The notes under the pieces were generated by a model. The model searched no databases and was not told the DNA's origin. It saw only the letters and a list, made by a program, of their open reading frames with translations. 64,000 nt of DNA. It comes from Aromatoleum toluclasticum ATCC 700605. Lineage in GTDB: Bacteria; Pseudomonadota; Gammaproteobacteria; Burkholderiales; Rhodocyclaceae. A program made the translations under genes and the position numbers. Below, in pieces: positions 27,017 through 36,783 of the stretch (positions are counted from its first letter, which is position 1; every line of letters begins with the position of its first letter). The DNA is taken from contig NZ_KB899494.1 in the NCBI RefSeq assembly GCF_000378245.1, forward strand, positions 248,001 through 312,000, written 5' to 3'.

Positions 27017-27643
27017 ATGCTTTATGCTAATGATCTCGCCTGCGTGAAGGGTGACCGCCCGCTGTTCCGTGGCCTTTCCGTGCGGGTCGCTCCGGGGGAA
27101 CTGCTGCGCGTCGCCGGTCCGAACGGATACGGCAAGACCAGCCTGCTGCGCATCCTGTGCGGCCTCGCGATGCCCGAGAGCGGCGAAATCCGCTGGAACG
27201 ACGTTCCCATCAACCGCGACCGCGAAAGCTACCATCGTTCCTTGCTGTACCTCGGACATGCGCCGGCGCTCAATGACCTCCTCTCGCCGCTCGAAAACCT
27301 GCGCTTCGCCTGCTCCTCGGGTGGCGACAAGATCGACGAGGACGCCTGCATCGATGCCCTCGTGCGCATAGGTCTCGCCCAGCAGCTCGACCTCCCCGCC
27401 CGCGTCCTGTCGCAGGGGCAGCGCCGGCGCGTCGGGCTGGCGCGCCTGTTTCTCGAGGCCGACCGCAAGCTATGGATTCTCGATGAGCCTTTCACCGCTC
27501 TCGACGTCGCCGCCGTGGCCGACCTGACGGCCACTCTTTCCGAACATTGCGCCGCCGGCGGCATGGTGGTGCTCACCACTCACCAGGACGCGCCCTTTGC
27601 AAAACCTCCGACGGTGCTCGATCTTGCCGAGGTAGCCTGTTGA
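27017..27643 (+). CDS. ccmA: CcmA heme-exporter ATPase
   Basis: 208 aa from the ATG at 27017. ABC ATPase motifs: Walker A GPNGYGKTSL, signature LSQGQRRRVGLAR and Walker B LWILDEPFTAL. CcmA with CcmB, CcmC and CcmD releases holo-CcmE during System I cytochrome c maturation. Its stop overlaps the ccmB TTG start by 4 bases. Confidence 0.95.
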   Translation: MLYANDLACVKGDRPLFRGLSVRVAPGELLRVAGPNGYGKTSLLRILCGLAMPESGEIRWNDVPINRDRESYHRSLLYLGHAPALNDLLSPLENLRFACSSGGDKIDEDACIDALVRIGLAQQLDLPARVLSQGQRRRVGLARLFLEADRKLWILDEPFTALDVAAVADLTATLSEHCAAGGMVVLTTHQDAPFAKPPTVLDLAEVAC

Positions 27644-28317
27644 GTCGCGCTCTGGGTCCTTTTACCGCGGTCCTGGGCCGCGACCTTCTGCTTGCATGGC
27701 GCGGTCGTGCCGACGTCCTCGTCACGCTCGCGTTCTTCGTCGTCGTCGTGTGCCTGTTCCCCTTCGGGGTCGGTGCCGAGCCCAACCAGTTGCGCGCCAT
27801 TGCGCCCGGCGTGCTGTGGGTAGCCGCCCTGCTGTCGACACTACTGTCCCTGCATCGCCTGTTCGCGCAGGACCACGCCGACGGCACGCTCGAGCAGCTC
27901 CTGCTCACGCCCGAGCCCACGGTCCTGTGGGTCGTCGCGAAGATCTGCGCCCACTGGATCGCCACCGGCCTCCCGCTCGTGGTTGTCGCGCCGGGCCTGG
28001 CCCTGCTGTTTGACGTGGAGCAAGGCGCGCTGGGAGTGCTGATCCTGTCGTTGGCGCTCGGAACCCCGATCCTGGCGCTGCTGGGTGCGGTCGGTGCCGC
28101 GCTGACGCTGGGCTTGCGCGGTGGCGGCATGTTGCTCGCGCTCCTCGTGCTACCCCTGTTCGTGCCGGTGCTGATCTTCGGCGCCGGCGCGGTCGACGCC
28201 TACCTGTCCGGCGTCGGTGCGCAGGCACATCTTTTGCTTTTAAGTGGCGGACTATTGGCTACCCTGGCTCTGGCACCGCTGGCCTGTGCGGCAGCCCTCC
28301 GAATTGCGGTTGAATGA
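27640..28317 (+). CDS. ccmB: CcmB heme-exporter permease
   Basis: 225 aa from a TTG at 27640 that overlaps the ccmA stop (TTGA) with GAGG just upstream. About six membrane helices are predicted. The sequence FAQDHADGTLEQLLLTPEP and the LALGTPILALLGAVGAAL stretch are typical of CcmB. The frame is open further upstream but that part overlaps ccmA. It ends in a 4-base overlap with ccmC. Confidence 0.93.
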   Translation: MSRALGPFTAVLGRDLLLAWRGRADVLVTLAFFVVVVCLFPFGVGAEPNQLRAIAPGVLWVAALLSTLLSLHRLFAQDHADGTLEQLLLTPEPTVLWVVAKICAHWIATGLPLVVVAPGLALLFDVEQGALGVLILSLALGTPILALLGAVGAALTLGLRGGGMLLALLVLPLFVPVLIFGAGAVDAYLSGVGAQAHLLLLSGGLLATLALAPLACAAALRIAVE

Positions 28318-29090
28318 TGAAAGACATGCACAAGCCCGAACGCAGCAAGAGCCTTTTCCGCTTCGCCGCTCCCCAGATGTTCTACCCGCTGGCCGGCAGG
28401 CTCGCCCCCTGGTTCGCCGGGATCGCCGCGATCCTTGCCGCGATCGGCCTATGGCTGGGTTTCTTCGTGGCGCCGACCGATGCCACCCAGGGCGACGTCT
28501 ATCGCGTCATCTACATCCACGTCGCCGCGGCCTGGATGTCGATGTTCGTCTATATGGTCATGGCCTTCTGGTCTTTCGTCGGGCTGGTCATGAACACCCG
28601 CCTGTCCTTCATCATGTCGCAGGCGCTTGCGCCCACCGGCGCGATGTTCTGCTTCGTTGCCCTATTGACCGGCTCCCTGTGGGGAAAACCGACCTGGGGT
28701 GCGTACTGGGTATGGGATGCGCGCCTGACTTCCCAGTTGCTGCTCCTTTTCCTGTATCTGGGATTCATGGCACTCACCCGGGCCATCGAAGATCCGCGCC
28801 GCGCAGACAAGGCCGGGGCGATCATCGCGCTCGTCGGCGCCGTCAACGTGCCCATCATCTATTTCTCGGTGAAGTGGTGGAACACCCTGCATCAGGGCGC
28901 TTCCGTCAGCCTCGACAAGGCGCCTTCGATGGCGACGACCATGCTGACCGGGATGCTGGTCATGGCGCTCGCCGCGTGGGCCTACACCATCGCGGTCACG
29001 TTTTGGCGCGTGCGGTCGCTGATCCTCGAGCGCGAGCGCCATACCGACTGGGTCGCGGCCGAACTGAACGCGCTGGAGGGCAAGATCTGA
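28314..29090 (+). CDS. ccmC: CcmC heme-handling protein
   Basis: 258 aa with six membrane helices. The tryptophan-rich motif WGAYWVWDARLTSQL (with the canonical WD) and conserved His residues in YIHVAAAW and KWWNTLHQG match CcmC, which loads heme onto CcmE. A divergent second copy lies at 45571. This copy keeps the usual Asp, unlike the second. Confidence 0.96.
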   Translation: MMKDMHKPERSKSLFRFAAPQMFYPLAGRLAPWFAGIAAILAAIGLWLGFFVAPTDATQGDVYRVIYIHVAAAWMSMFVYMVMAFWSFVGLVMNTRLSFIMSQALAPTGAMFCFVALLTGSLWGKPTWGAYWVWDARLTSQLLLLFLYLGFMALTRAIEDPRRADKAGAIIALVGAVNVPIIYFSVKWWNTLHQGASVSLDKAPSMATTMLTGMLVMALAAWAYTIAVTFWRVRSLILERERHTDWVAAELNALEGKI

Positions 29091-29302
29091 TGCAGTGGGA
29101 ATCCTGGAGTGCCTTCTGGGACATGGGTGGGTTCGCCCCCTTCGTGTGGGGCAGTTACGGCGTGACGCTGCTGCTCGTTGTCGGGGAACTGATTCTCGTC
29201 GTGCGTCGTCGTAGGGATACCGTACGGCGCCTGTTGCGCCTGCGCCGGGCCAATGCGGCCGGCGCGGGCGGGCGTCGTGCTTTTGAGGAGATCGTTGAAT
29301 GA
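29090..29302 (+). CDS. ccmD: CcmD
   Basis: 70 aa from an ATG overlapping the ccmC stop (TGATG). One membrane helix (about 22-38) follows [20 protein letters not shown], the typical CcmD start, and a basic tail [15 protein letters not shown]. CcmD helps release holo-CcmE from CcmABC. The last codons overlap ccmE. Confidence 0.92.
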   Translation: MQWESWSAFWDMGGFAPFVWGSYGVTLLLVVGELILVVRRRRDTVRRLLRLRRANAAGAGGRRAFEEIVE

Positions 29303-29745
29303 AACCCCGTAGCAAACGGCTGATGCTGCTCGGCGGCGCCGTCGCACTGCTGATCGGGGCGGTGGCCCTCGTGCTCACCGCCTTCCAGGAGAACCTCGTG
29401 TTCTTCCACACCCCCACCGAGGTCGCCGAAGGCAAGGCGCCGACCGGCCGCACCTTCCGCATCGGCGGACTCGTCGAACCCGGCTCCATCAAGCGCGCGG
29501 CCGATGGCCTCACGGTGCAGTTCGCGATTACCGATACCGCGAAGGTCATCCCCGTGACCTACAAGGGCTCGCTGCCCGATCTCTTCAGCGAGGGCAAGGG
29601 CGCCGTGGTGCAGGGCAAGATGGGAGCGGACGGCCAGTTCGCCGCGTCCGAAGTGCTCGCCAAGCATGACGAAAACTACATGCCGCCTGAAGCGCAGCAT
29701 GCGGTCGACCAAGCGCAGAAAACCGCCAAGACGGTGAAGCAATGA
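29299..29745 (+). CDS. ccmE: CcmE heme chaperone
   Basis: 148 aa. An N-terminal anchor (about 8-28) precedes the OB-fold domain. His123 in the motif AKHDENYMP is the covalent heme attachment site of the HxxxY type. It hands heme to CcmF. It overlaps the ccmF start by 4 bases. Confidence 0.97.
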   Translation: MKPRSKRLMLLGGAVALLIGAVALVLTAFQENLVFFHTPTEVAEGKAPTGRTFRIGGLVEPGSIKRAADGLTVQFAITDTAKVIPVTYKGSLPDLFSEGKGAVVQGKMGADGQFAASEVLAKHDENYMPPEAQHAVDQAQKTAKTVKQ

Positions 29746-31715
29746 TCCCCGAACTAGGCCACTTCTCACTGATCCTCGCGCTGATACTCGCCCTCGTGCA
29801 GGGCGTGGTGCCCCTCATCGGCGCGAGCCGCAACCGCCTCGCGCTGATGTCCGTCGGTCGCGCCGCCGCACAGGGCCAGTTCCTGTTCATCGTGTTTTCG
29901 TTCGGCTGTCTGACCTGGGCCTTCATCAACAGCGATTTCTCCCTGCAACTTGCTGCCAGCAACTCGCACTCGGCGACGCCGCTGATCTACAAGATCACCG
30001 GCGTATGGGGCAACCACGAGGGCTCGCTGCTGCTGTGGGCGATGTCGCTCGCGCTGTGGACGGTCGCGGTGACGGTGTTCAGCCGTAACCTGCCTGAAAT
30101 TTTCATGGCGCGCGTGCTCGGTGTGCTCGGCCTGGTGAGCAGCGGCTTCCTGCTGTTCCTGCTGGTCACGTCCAACCCGTTCGATCGGATCCTGCCCGGT
30201 GCGCCCGAAGGTCGCGACCTCAATCCGCTGCTGCAAGACCCCGGCATGATCATCCATCCGCCGCTGCTCTACATGGGCTACGTCGGCTTCTCGGTCGCCT
30301 TTGCATTCGCGATCGCCGCGCTGCTGTCCGGCCGCATGGATGCCGCCTGGGCGCGCTGGTCGCGTCCCTGGACGACCGTCGCCTGGATCTTCCTCACCGC
30401 AGGTATCACGATCGGCTCGGGTTGGGCCTACTACGAGCTCGGCTGGGGTGGCTGGTGGTTCTGGGACCCGGTCGAGAACGCCTCCTTCATGCCGTGGCTG
30501 TTGGGTACGGCACTGATGCACTCGCTGGCCGTTACCGAGAAGCGCGGTGCCTTCCGCAGCTGGACCGTCCTCCTCGCGATCGGCGCGTTCTCGCTGTCGC
30601 TGATGGGCACTTTCCTCGTCCGCTCGGGCGTGCTGACCTCCGTGCACGCGTTCGCCACCGACCCCGCGCGCGGCCTCTTCGTGCTGGCGTTGCTGGTCCT
30701 CGTGATCGGCGTCTCGCTGACCCTGTTTGCCTGGCGTGCGCCGACTCTGGCCGGGGGGGGGAGCTTCGGTCTCGTGTCGCGTGAGGCGTCCCTGCTCGGC
30801 AACAACGTCCTGCTGTCCGTCGCCAGCGGCTCGGTGCTGCTCGGCACGCTCTATCCGCTGTTCATCGATGCACTGAACCTCGGCAAGATCTCCGTCGGCC
30901 CTCCGTACTTCGAAACCGTGTTCGTGCCGCTGATGACCCCGGTGATTGTGCTGATGATGATCGGCCCCTTCGTCCGCTGGAAGGGCGATGATGGCAGCCG
31001 CGTCCTGCGCAAGGTCGCACCGGGCCTGATCGCAAGTGCGGTCCTCGGTATCGGCGCTGCTTTCGCGATCGGCCACGTCACGTGGCGCACCGCCTTGGGT
31101 CTGTCCCTCGCGGCGTGGGTTCTCATCGGCAGCGTGCTGATCCTGCGGCAGCGCCTCGCCGACCGTCAGGGTGCGGGAACGGGCGCCCGCGTGCGCAGCA
31201 TTCCCGCTGCTTGGTGGGGGATGTGGTTCGCGCACCTGGGGATTGGCGTGTTCATCATCGGTGTCACCTTGGTCGGCAGTCTCAACAGCCAGATCCAGGT
31301 GAAGATGCTGTCCGGCGATACCGCACAGCTCGCCGGCTATACCTTCACGTTCCGTGGCGTCGCGAACGCCCCCGGGCCGAACTACGCCGCTGCGCGCGCG
31401 ACGATCGACGTCAGCCGCGGTGGCGTCAGGTTCGCGACGCTGACGCCGGAGAAGCGCTTCTACGAAGCCCAGGGCATGCCGATGACCGAAGCCTCGATCG
31501 ATATCGGACCGCTCCGCGACGTGTACGTGAACCTCGGCGACCAGCTCGAGGACGGCGCCTGGGTCGTGGGCCTGTTCTACCGTCCGTTCATCAGCTGGAT
31601 CTGGTTCGGCTGCTCGTTGATGGTGCTGGGCGGAATCTTCGCCGCCTCCGACCGCCGTTACCGTCGTCTTGCCGAGCGCGAAGTCCCTGCGGGGGCGGCG
31701 CGCCAGGCTGTCTGA
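29742..31715 (+). CDS. ccmF: CcmF heme lyase
   Basis: 657 aa with about 14 membrane helices. The WWD-type motif [19 protein letters not shown], conserved His residues ([25 protein letters not shown]) and the CcmF C-terminal periplasmic domain are present. CcmF joins heme to apocytochrome cysteines with CcmH/I. The coding sequence includes a run of nine G (30753-30761), which does not break the frame here. Confidence 0.96.
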   Translation: MIPELGHFSLILALILALVQGVVPLIGASRNRLALMSVGRAAAQGQFLFIVFSFGCLTWAFINSDFSLQLAASNSHSATPLIYKITGVWGNHEGSLLLWAMSLALWTVAVTVFSRNLPEIFMARVLGVLGLVSSGFLLFLLVTSNPFDRILPGAPEGRDLNPLLQDPGMIIHPPLLYMGYVGFSVAFAFAIAALLSGRMDAAWARWSRPWTTVAWIFLTAGITIGSGWAYYELGWGGWWFWDPVENASFMPWLLGTALMHSLAVTEKRGAFRSWTVLLAIGAFSLSLMGTFLVRSGVLTSVHAFATDPARGLFVLALLVLVIGVSLTLFAWRAPTLAGGGSFGLVSREASLLGNNVLLSVASGSVLLGTLYPLFIDALNLGKISVGPPYFETVFVPLMTPVIVLMMIGPFVRWKGDDGSRVLRKVAPGLIASAVLGIGAAFAIGHVTWRTALGLSLAAWVLIGSVLILRQRLADRQGAGTGARVRSIPAAWWGMWFAHLGIGVFIIGVTLVGSLNSQIQVKMLSGDTAQLAGYTFTFRGVANAPGPNYAAARATIDVSRGGVRFATLTPEKRFYEAQGMPMTEASIDIGPLRDVYVNLGDQLEDGAWVVGLFYRPFISWIWFGCSLMVLGGIFAASDRRYRRLAEREVPAGAARQAV

Positions 31716-31723
31716 GAGGTTCC

Positions 31724-32320
31724 ATGAAAGCGAAGTTTCTTGTTCCCCTGTTCATCTTCTTGCTGCTGGCCGGATTTCTCGGTTATGGCCTGAAACTCAA
31801 CCCGCGCGAGGTCCCGTCGCCGCTGATCGGCAAGGCCGCACCGGCCTTCCGCGTGCCGCAGTTGCAGGCCGAAGACAAGACCATCTCGCCCGAGGACCTG
31901 AAGGGGCGCGTGTGGCTCCTCAACGTGTGGTCCTCGTGGTGCATCTCGTGCCGTTACGAGCATCCGGTCCTGGTCGAGTTCGCCCGCAACAGTCCGGTGC
32001 CCATCGTCGGTCTAAACTATAAGGAAGTGCGGGGCGACGGAGCCGTCGACGCGAAGGGGCTCGATCCCGCCACCGAACTGGCCACCGCGCGTCAGCGTGC
32101 GCGCCAGTGGCTCACCGAGCACGGCGGCGATCCGTACATGGTGTCGGCCCTCGATCTCGACGGGCGCATCGGCATCGACTACGGGGTGTACGGCGTCCCC
32201 GAGACTTTCCTGATCGATCAGCAAGGGGTGATTCGCTACAAGCACATCGGTCCGATCACGCGGGAATCCTTGCGTGATGTGCTACTGCCCAAGATCGCGG
32301 AGTTGCAACGTGCGAGCTGA
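31724..32320 (+). CDS. ccmG: CcmG/DsbE thiol reductase
   Basis: 198 aa, anchored by one N-terminal helix (about 5-22). The active site is WCISC at 72-76 in the context NVWSSWCISCRYEHP. A conserved GVYGVPETFLID segment holds the cis-proline. It keeps apocytochrome CXXCH cysteines reduced. The frame is open upstream but the ATG at 31724 with GAGAGG before it is the natural start. Confidence 0.94.
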   Translation: MKAKFLVPLFIFLLLAGFLGYGLKLNPREVPSPLIGKAAPAFRVPQLQAEDKTISPEDLKGRVWLLNVWSSWCISCRYEHPVLVEFARNSPVPIVGLNYKEVRGDGAVDAKGLDPATELATARQRARQWLTEHGGDPYMVSALDLDGRIGIDYGVYGVPETFLIDQQGVIRYKHIGPITRESLRDVLLPKIAELQRAS

Positions 32321-32324
32321 TGTG

Positions 32325-32801
32325 ATGCGCCGCCTGGCGCTTGTTGCAGCGCTGCTGCTTCCCGTGGCCGGCCAAGCCGGCGAAGCCGCGACGGTTTCCG
32401 ACGACCCCGTCCTCGAGGAACGCGTCATGCGCCTGTCGCACGACCTGCGCTGCCTCGTCTGCCAGAACCAGTCGATCGCGGAGTCCAACGCGCCCCTGGC
32501 CGTGGATTTGCGCAACCAGGTCCGCGAGCAGTTCCTTGCCGGCAAGGACGAAGCTGCCGTCGTGGACTATCTTGTTGCCCGCTATGGTGATTTCGTCCTT
32601 TATCTGCCGCCGTTCAAGGGAACAACCCTGCTGCTCTGGCTTGGACCGGGGCTGTTGCTCGTCGCCGGAGCCGGATGGCTCGCCTGGCGTCTGCGCAGGC
32701 GCGTTCGCGAAGCCCCGCCGCCTCTGAACGCGGAAGAGCATGCCCGCGCCGCGGCCTTGCTCGACGGTACTGCCAAACCTTCCCAGGAGTCCCGCTCGTG
32801 A
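32325..32801 (+). CDS. ccmH: CcmH
   Basis: 158 aa from the ATG at 32325 (signal peptide about 1-18); a GTG at 32310 is also possible. The redox motif LRCLVCQNQSIAESNA is at 41-56 and a C-terminal membrane helix lies near 103-122. It is the short CcmH/CycL type, so CcmI is separate. It overlaps the ccmI GTG start by 4 bases (GTGA). Confidence 0.95.
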   Translation: MRRLALVAALLLPVAGQAGEAATVSDDPVLEERVMRLSHDLRCLVCQNQSIAESNAPLAVDLRNQVREQFLAGKDEAAVVDYLVARYGDFVLYLPPFKGTTLLLWLGPGLLLVAGAGWLAWRLRRRVREAPPPLNAEEHARAAALLDGTAKPSQESRS

Positions 32802-34069
32802 CTGTTTTCCTGATCCTGGCCACCATGCTGGTGGCCGGCGCCCTGCTGCTCGTGATCCCGCCCATGCTGGGTACGGGAGCGAAGGCGCGCGAACATGCTG
32901 CACGTCAGGAACAGGCGCGTACCGTACTGATCGTCCTGCGTGAGCAACTAGCCGAACTTGAAGCCGACCACGCCGAAGGGCGTATGGCGGAAGCCGACTA
33001 CAAGCGATCCCGCGAGGAGCTCGAGCAGCGCGCGCTGACGGAGGCCGGCACGGCGGAAGCCGGTGTCGACTTCGCTCCCGCCCGCGGCTGGGCGCTCGGC
33101 GTGGTTTTCGCCGTACCCGTGCTCGCGGCGGCTGTGTACCTGATTCTCGGCACCCCTGAAGGACTCGATCCTGCCAGCGTCAAGCCCGCGCCCGAGGCCG
33201 GTCACCAGATCACGCCCGAGCAGATGCAGGCGATGGTGGCCCAACTCGCCGAACGGCTCGAACGTGAGCCGAGCGACGTGCAGGGCTGGATGATGCTGGG
33301 CCGGTCGTTTGCCGTGATGCAAAATTTCCAGGGCGCCGTGGCGACCTGGAACAGAATCGGCGCGAATATCCCGGATCATCCGGACATTCTCGCCGACTGG
33401 GCTGACCTGCTTGCCGGAGCAGCCGGACGCAAGTTCGACGGTGATCCCGACCGGCTCATCGCCCGTGCGCTCGAACTGGCGCCGAATCACGTCAAGGCAC
33501 TGGCGCTTTCCGGTACGTCCGCCTTCATCCGCCATGACTATGCGACCGCTTCCGCTCAATGGGAGAAGATCCTCGCCAACATGCAGCCCGGCGATGGCGC
33601 GTATAGCTCGATTGTCGCGAGTATCAACGAGGCCCGTACCAAGGGAGGCATGCCCCAACTGAATCCGCCCGCCGGCGCTCAGGTTGCAGGGATGGGGGGG
33701 GCGGGGCGGGAAGAAGGGGCGCAGGACTCGTCGGCGTCCCTCACGCTGCGCGGCCGTCTGAGCCTGTCACCCGAACTCGCGCAGCAAGCCGGCAGCGACG
33801 CGACCGTCTTCGTGTTTGCGCGTCCGCCGCAGGGCGGCATGCCCATCGCCGCGTTGCGGGTGCGCGCCGGCGACCTGCCCGTCGATTTCGATTTCAGCAA
33901 GGCACAGCGCATGTCGCAGGGCTCCCTGCCGGCACAGATTGCCGTCGGTGCCCGCCTGTCGAAGGGTGGCAGCGCGACCGCAACGGCCGGCGATCTCGAA
34001 AGCCAGGCCGTGCTGGCCTCTCCCGACGCGCAGGGCGTGAGCATCGTGATCGATCGCGTGCGCAAGTAA
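32798..34069 (+). CDS. ccmI: CcmI/CycH apocytochrome chaperone
   Basis: 423 aa from a GTG overlapping the ccmH stop. Two N-terminal membrane helices (about 4-22 and 93-111) flank a cytoplasmic loop, then TPR repeats (about 140-270, WMMLGRSFAVMQNFQGAVATWNRI). A C-terminal beta domain with ATVFVFARPPQG follows. CcmI presents apocytochrome C-termini to CcmF/H. A run of eight G lies at 33694-33701. Confidence 0.92.
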   Translation: MTVFLILATMLVAGALLLVIPPMLGTGAKAREHAARQEQARTVLIVLREQLAELEADHAEGRMAEADYKRSREELEQRALTEAGTAEAGVDFAPARGWALGVVFAVPVLAAAVYLILGTPEGLDPASVKPAPEAGHQITPEQMQAMVAQLAERLEREPSDVQGWMMLGRSFAVMQNFQGAVATWNRIGANIPDHPDILADWADLLAGAAGRKFDGDPDRLIARALELAPNHVKALALSGTSAFIRHDYATASAQWEKILANMQPGDGAYSSIVASINEARTKGGMPQLNPPAGAQVAGMGGAGREEGAQDSSASLTLRGRLSLSPELAQQAGSDATVFVFARPPQGGMPIAALRVRAGDLPVDFDFSKAQRMSQGSLPAQIAVGARLSKGGSATATAGDLESQAVLASPDAQGVSIVIDRVRK

Positions 34070-34089
34070 GACCGCAGTCGCATCAATCG

Positions 34090-34125
34090 GGGGCGTGGTG
34101 CCGCAGGCATCACGCCCCTTTGTTT
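34090..34125 (+). terminator. Terminator after ccmI
   Basis: GGGGCGTGGTGCC pairs with GGCATCACGCCCC (one G-T wobble) around a GCA loop, followed by TTTGTTTT. It closes the ccm operon. Confidence 0.85.
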
Positions 34126-34357
34126 TCGGGCGGGGCTTGTTGCAGGGATTGGCGTATGGCGGCGAACGTTCCGGACTTCTTTTCCGCGCAGATGCGATGA
34201 AGGGCAGAGATGTCCGCGTTGCCGTCGAATGGGTGATTCCCCCGCAGCTGCGGCCGAGCGCCTTCCTGGGCCGGCGGCCGCGGTGCGGCAAGTGAGTGGA
34301 GCGACGGCCGGAGGGCTCTCTCGCTGTGACCGCCCGCAGCGTTCAAACGCGCAGTCG

Positions 34358-34387
34358 AAAAAAAGCCGCCCCACTCGGTGGGGCGGC
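34358..34387 (-). terminator. Terminator of the propeller operon
   Basis: GCCGCCCCAC and its complement form a 10-bp stem with a TCG loop. On the minus strand it is followed by seven T. It ends transcription from the gene at 34420. Confidence 0.88.
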
Positions 34388-34419
34388 CCGGGCGCCGCAG
34401 TGCTGTCCTGCCGTCTGGC

Positions 34420-35616
34420 TCAGGTCGCCGGCCGGATATGCGCGACCCCGCCGTAGCTGCCGATCCAGAGGTCGCCTTCCTTCGTCGTCGTCATCGAGAA
34501 CACGGTGTCGCTGAACAGGCCGTCGGAGGACTTCATGATGCGGAACTTGTCACCTTCCTTGACCGCCAGGCCATTGTTGGTGCCGATCCACAGGCGGTTC
34601 TGCTGGTCGCGGTGCAGCATGAAGACGTGATTGCCCGGTAGGCCTTCGACCGTCGTGTAGTTCGTCCATTTCTGGCCGTCGAAGTGAGCCAGGCCGCCAC
34701 CCCAAGTGCCCGACCACACGCTGCCGTCCTGGTCGACGACGAGCGCAATGATGTAGTTCGGGTTGTAAGCCTGGTCGATGCCTTCCAGACCCATCTCGCG
34801 CTTCTGCTGCGCGTGGTGCAGCGATTCTTTCGCGGGATCGCTCTTGTAGGCGATGTCCTGCTTGACCTTGTCGTAGTCCGCGCCGATGCCGCGCGAGTGG
34901 TTCCAGTGCTCCCACTTGCCGTCGGCGTAGCGCGACATGCCGCCTTCGGTGGCGAGCCACATTTCGCCGTTCTTGCCTTCGGCGAGGCCGTACACCCAGT
35001 CGTTGGGCAGGCCGCCACCGGTGCTTTCGACCGTATGGAGCTCCCACGCCGCAGGATCCTTGAGCTTCCCGCCGCGGACGCGGTTCACGCCCGACCAGGT
35101 CGCGATCCAGATATCGCCCGAACGGGTCTCGACAACGTCATACACGAAGGCGTCACCGAGGCCTTCCGGAATGTTGTAGGTCTCCCACGTGCCCGTCTTT
35201 TCGTCCAGCATGGACATGCCGCCGCCATAGGTGCCGACGGTGATCTTCCCCTGTATACGGCCGACATAGAACATGCCGTTCGACAGCAGGCCGCTCTGGT
35301 TGTCGAACATCTTGTATTCGTCGGTACGCGTGTCGTAGCGGATGACTCCACCGGAGGTCGCGACCCAGATCACGCCGTTGTCGGCAAAGATCTTCTTGAC
35401 GTTCTTGTTGCCGACGCGGAAATGGGTGAATTTCTCGCTCGGGTCGACGCCGACCTTCCCCTCGCGGATCTCCTGTGCCCCGCCTGCCGGGTGGGCGCCG
35501 ACCGGCGCGCTCGCAACGGAGGCGGGTGCCTTGCCTTGCTGCTGCCCGAGCGTATAGGCGCCGGCAATCGCGATGGCACCGACGATGGCGGCGACGGTTG
35601 CAACTTTGTAACTCAT
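34420..35616 (-). CDS. Periplasmic Reg_prop beta-propeller protein
   Basis: 398 aa. An N-terminal helix (about 5-22, signal or anchor) leads to a beta-propeller built from repeats of the type DxxGxxWxGTxxGLxxx, e.g. IWVATSGGVIRYD, IWIATWSGVNRV, MWLATEGGMSRY, VWSGTWGGGLAHFDGQKW and LWIGTNNGLAV. Such repeats are usual in the sensor part of hybrid two-component kinases; here they stand alone without kinase or DNA-binding domains. It is paired with a similar protein encoded just upstream. A binding or scaffold role in the envelope is inferred; the ligand is unknown. Confidence 0.75.
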   Translation of the reverse strand: MSYKVATVAAIVGAIAIAGAYTLGQQQGKAPASVASAPVGAHPAGGAQEIREGKVGVDPSEKFTHFRVGNKNVKKIFADNGVIWVATSGGVIRYDTRTDEYKMFDNQSGLLSNGMFYVGRIQGKITVGTYGGGMSMLDEKTGTWETYNIPEGLGDAFVYDVVETRSGDIWIATWSGVNRVRGGKLKDPAAWELHTVESTGGGLPNDWVYGLAEGKNGEMWLATEGGMSRYADGKWEHWNHSRGIGADYDKVKQDIAYKSDPAKESLHHAQQKREMGLEGIDQAYNPNYIIALVVDQDGSVWSGTWGGGLAHFDGQKWTNYTTVEGLPGNHVFMLHRDQQNRLWIGTNNGLAVKEGDKFRIMKSSDGLFSDTVFSMTTTKEGDLWIGSYGGVAHIRPAT

Positions 35617-35703
35617 GCGAAAGACTCCAGTTTAAGTTCCGGTTGTCGCCCGGCCGGCGGGGGCCGTAGAACGGTCCGCGGCGCGTCCGACTGTGAGTGT
35701 GCG

Positions 35704-36783
35704 TTACTTGCCGATGACCGCGACGCCGCGGCGCGTGCCGACCCAGACGTCGCCGTTGTCGGCCGCCGCAATCGTGTACACGTGCGAGTCAAGCAGCCCT
35801 TCCTTGGTCGTGAAGGAGCGCCAGGTCTTGCCGTCGAAGCGCGAAACGCCCTTGTCGGTCCCGAACCAGAACACGCCTTGCTTGTCCTGAGCCATCGAAT
35901 ACACGATGTTGCCGACCAGTCCGTCCTTGCTGTTGTAGTTCTTCCAGTTCTTGCCGTCGAAGCGCGCGACCCCGCCGCCCCAGGTGCCCACCCATGCATC
36001 GCCCTGCGGGTCGATGTGCATCGCAAACGAGTAGTTCGGATTGTAGGTCGGCTGACCGTGCTCCATCGTCGTCAGGTCGTGGCGCGACCGCGTGCCAAGG
36101 CCCGTGTTGCTCGACGCGGGGAGTTGCTCTGCGTTCGGTGCGCCCAATCCGTCCTTGTGCGTCCAGGACTTCCACGTCTTGCCGTCGAACATCGATACGC
36201 CGCCCTCGGTCGCGAACCACGCGCGACCCTTGGCGTCCACGTCAAGGCCGTACACCCACTCGTTGATGAGTTCCTTGACGTACTTTTTGAATTCGCCGGT
36301 CTTGACGTTGTAGTGGTTCACCCCCGCCCAGGTGCCGATCCAGAGGTTGCCGTCCTTGTCGTTGGCGTACGAGTAGATCCAGTAGTCGGCGAGGCCATGC
36401 ATCGGGAAGTAGGTCTTCCATTTGCCGTCCTTGTAGCGCGAAGCACCGCCGGCGTTGGTGCCGAACCATTTGTAACCTTGCGAATCGATACCCACGGCAA
36501 ACACGTATTCGTTCGCGAGGCCGTCGGCGCGCGTGAAGGTGTTGCGCGGCTTGCGCGTGGTGAGGTCGATTTCGTGCACCCCTGTCGATGTACCGACCCA
36601 GATGGTGTTCGTTCCTTTCTCGATGGTCAGTGCGCGCACGTATACGGTGTCGCCGACATTGAATGTCTCGCGGACCCGGTAGTCGGGCGCCGGTGCCTGG
36701 GCGAAGGCCGATCCGGTCATGCAGGTGAGGGCCAGTCCGACCGCCGCGAGGGCGAGCCGTGCGTGCTGCAGGTTCAGGGTCAT
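35704..36783 (-). CDS. Secreted Reg_prop beta-propeller protein
   Basis: 359 aa with a cleavable signal peptide (about 1-28, SAFAQA). About seven propeller repeats (IWVGTSTGVHEID, KWFGTNAGGASRYKDGKWKTYF, LWIGTWAGVNHYN, AWFATEGGVSMFDGKTWKSW, AWVGTWGGGVARFDGKNWKNY, FWFGTDKGVSRFDGKTWRSF, VWVGTRRGVAVIGK) span the protein. It is a paralog of the next gene. The start overlaps the cytochrome c gene stop by 4 bases (ATGA), so the two are likely made together. The function is unknown. Confidence 0.78.
   Translation of the reverse strand: MTLNLQHARLALAAVGLALTCMTGSAFAQAPAPDYRVRETFNVGDTVYVRALTIEKGTNTIWVGTSTGVHEIDLTTRKPRNTFTRADGLANEYVFAVGIDSQGYKWFGTNAGGASRYKDGKWKTYFPMHGLADYWIYSYANDKDGNLWIGTWAGVNHYNVKTGEFKKYVKELINEWVYGLDVDAKGRAWFATEGGVSMFDGKTWKSWTHKDGLGAPNAEQLPASSNTGLGTRSRHDLTTMEHGQPTYNPNYSFAMHIDPQGDAWVGTWGGGVARFDGKNWKNYNSKDGLVGNIVYSMAQDKQGVFWFGTDKGVSRFDGKTWRSFTTKEGLLDSHVYTIAAADNGDVWVGTRRGVAVIGK

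Larger units (their letters stand above)
34070..34419. other. Intergenic region with two terminators
   Basis: This 350-bp stretch between convergent operons holds the ccm terminator and a terminator for the opposite-strand propeller genes. I see no convincing gene between them. Confidence 0.6.

Noticed and set aside
29766-31235. 489-residue open frame on the minus strand
   Set aside because: It is antisense to ccmF. Its Gln/Glu/Arg-rich composition is that of a shadow frame.
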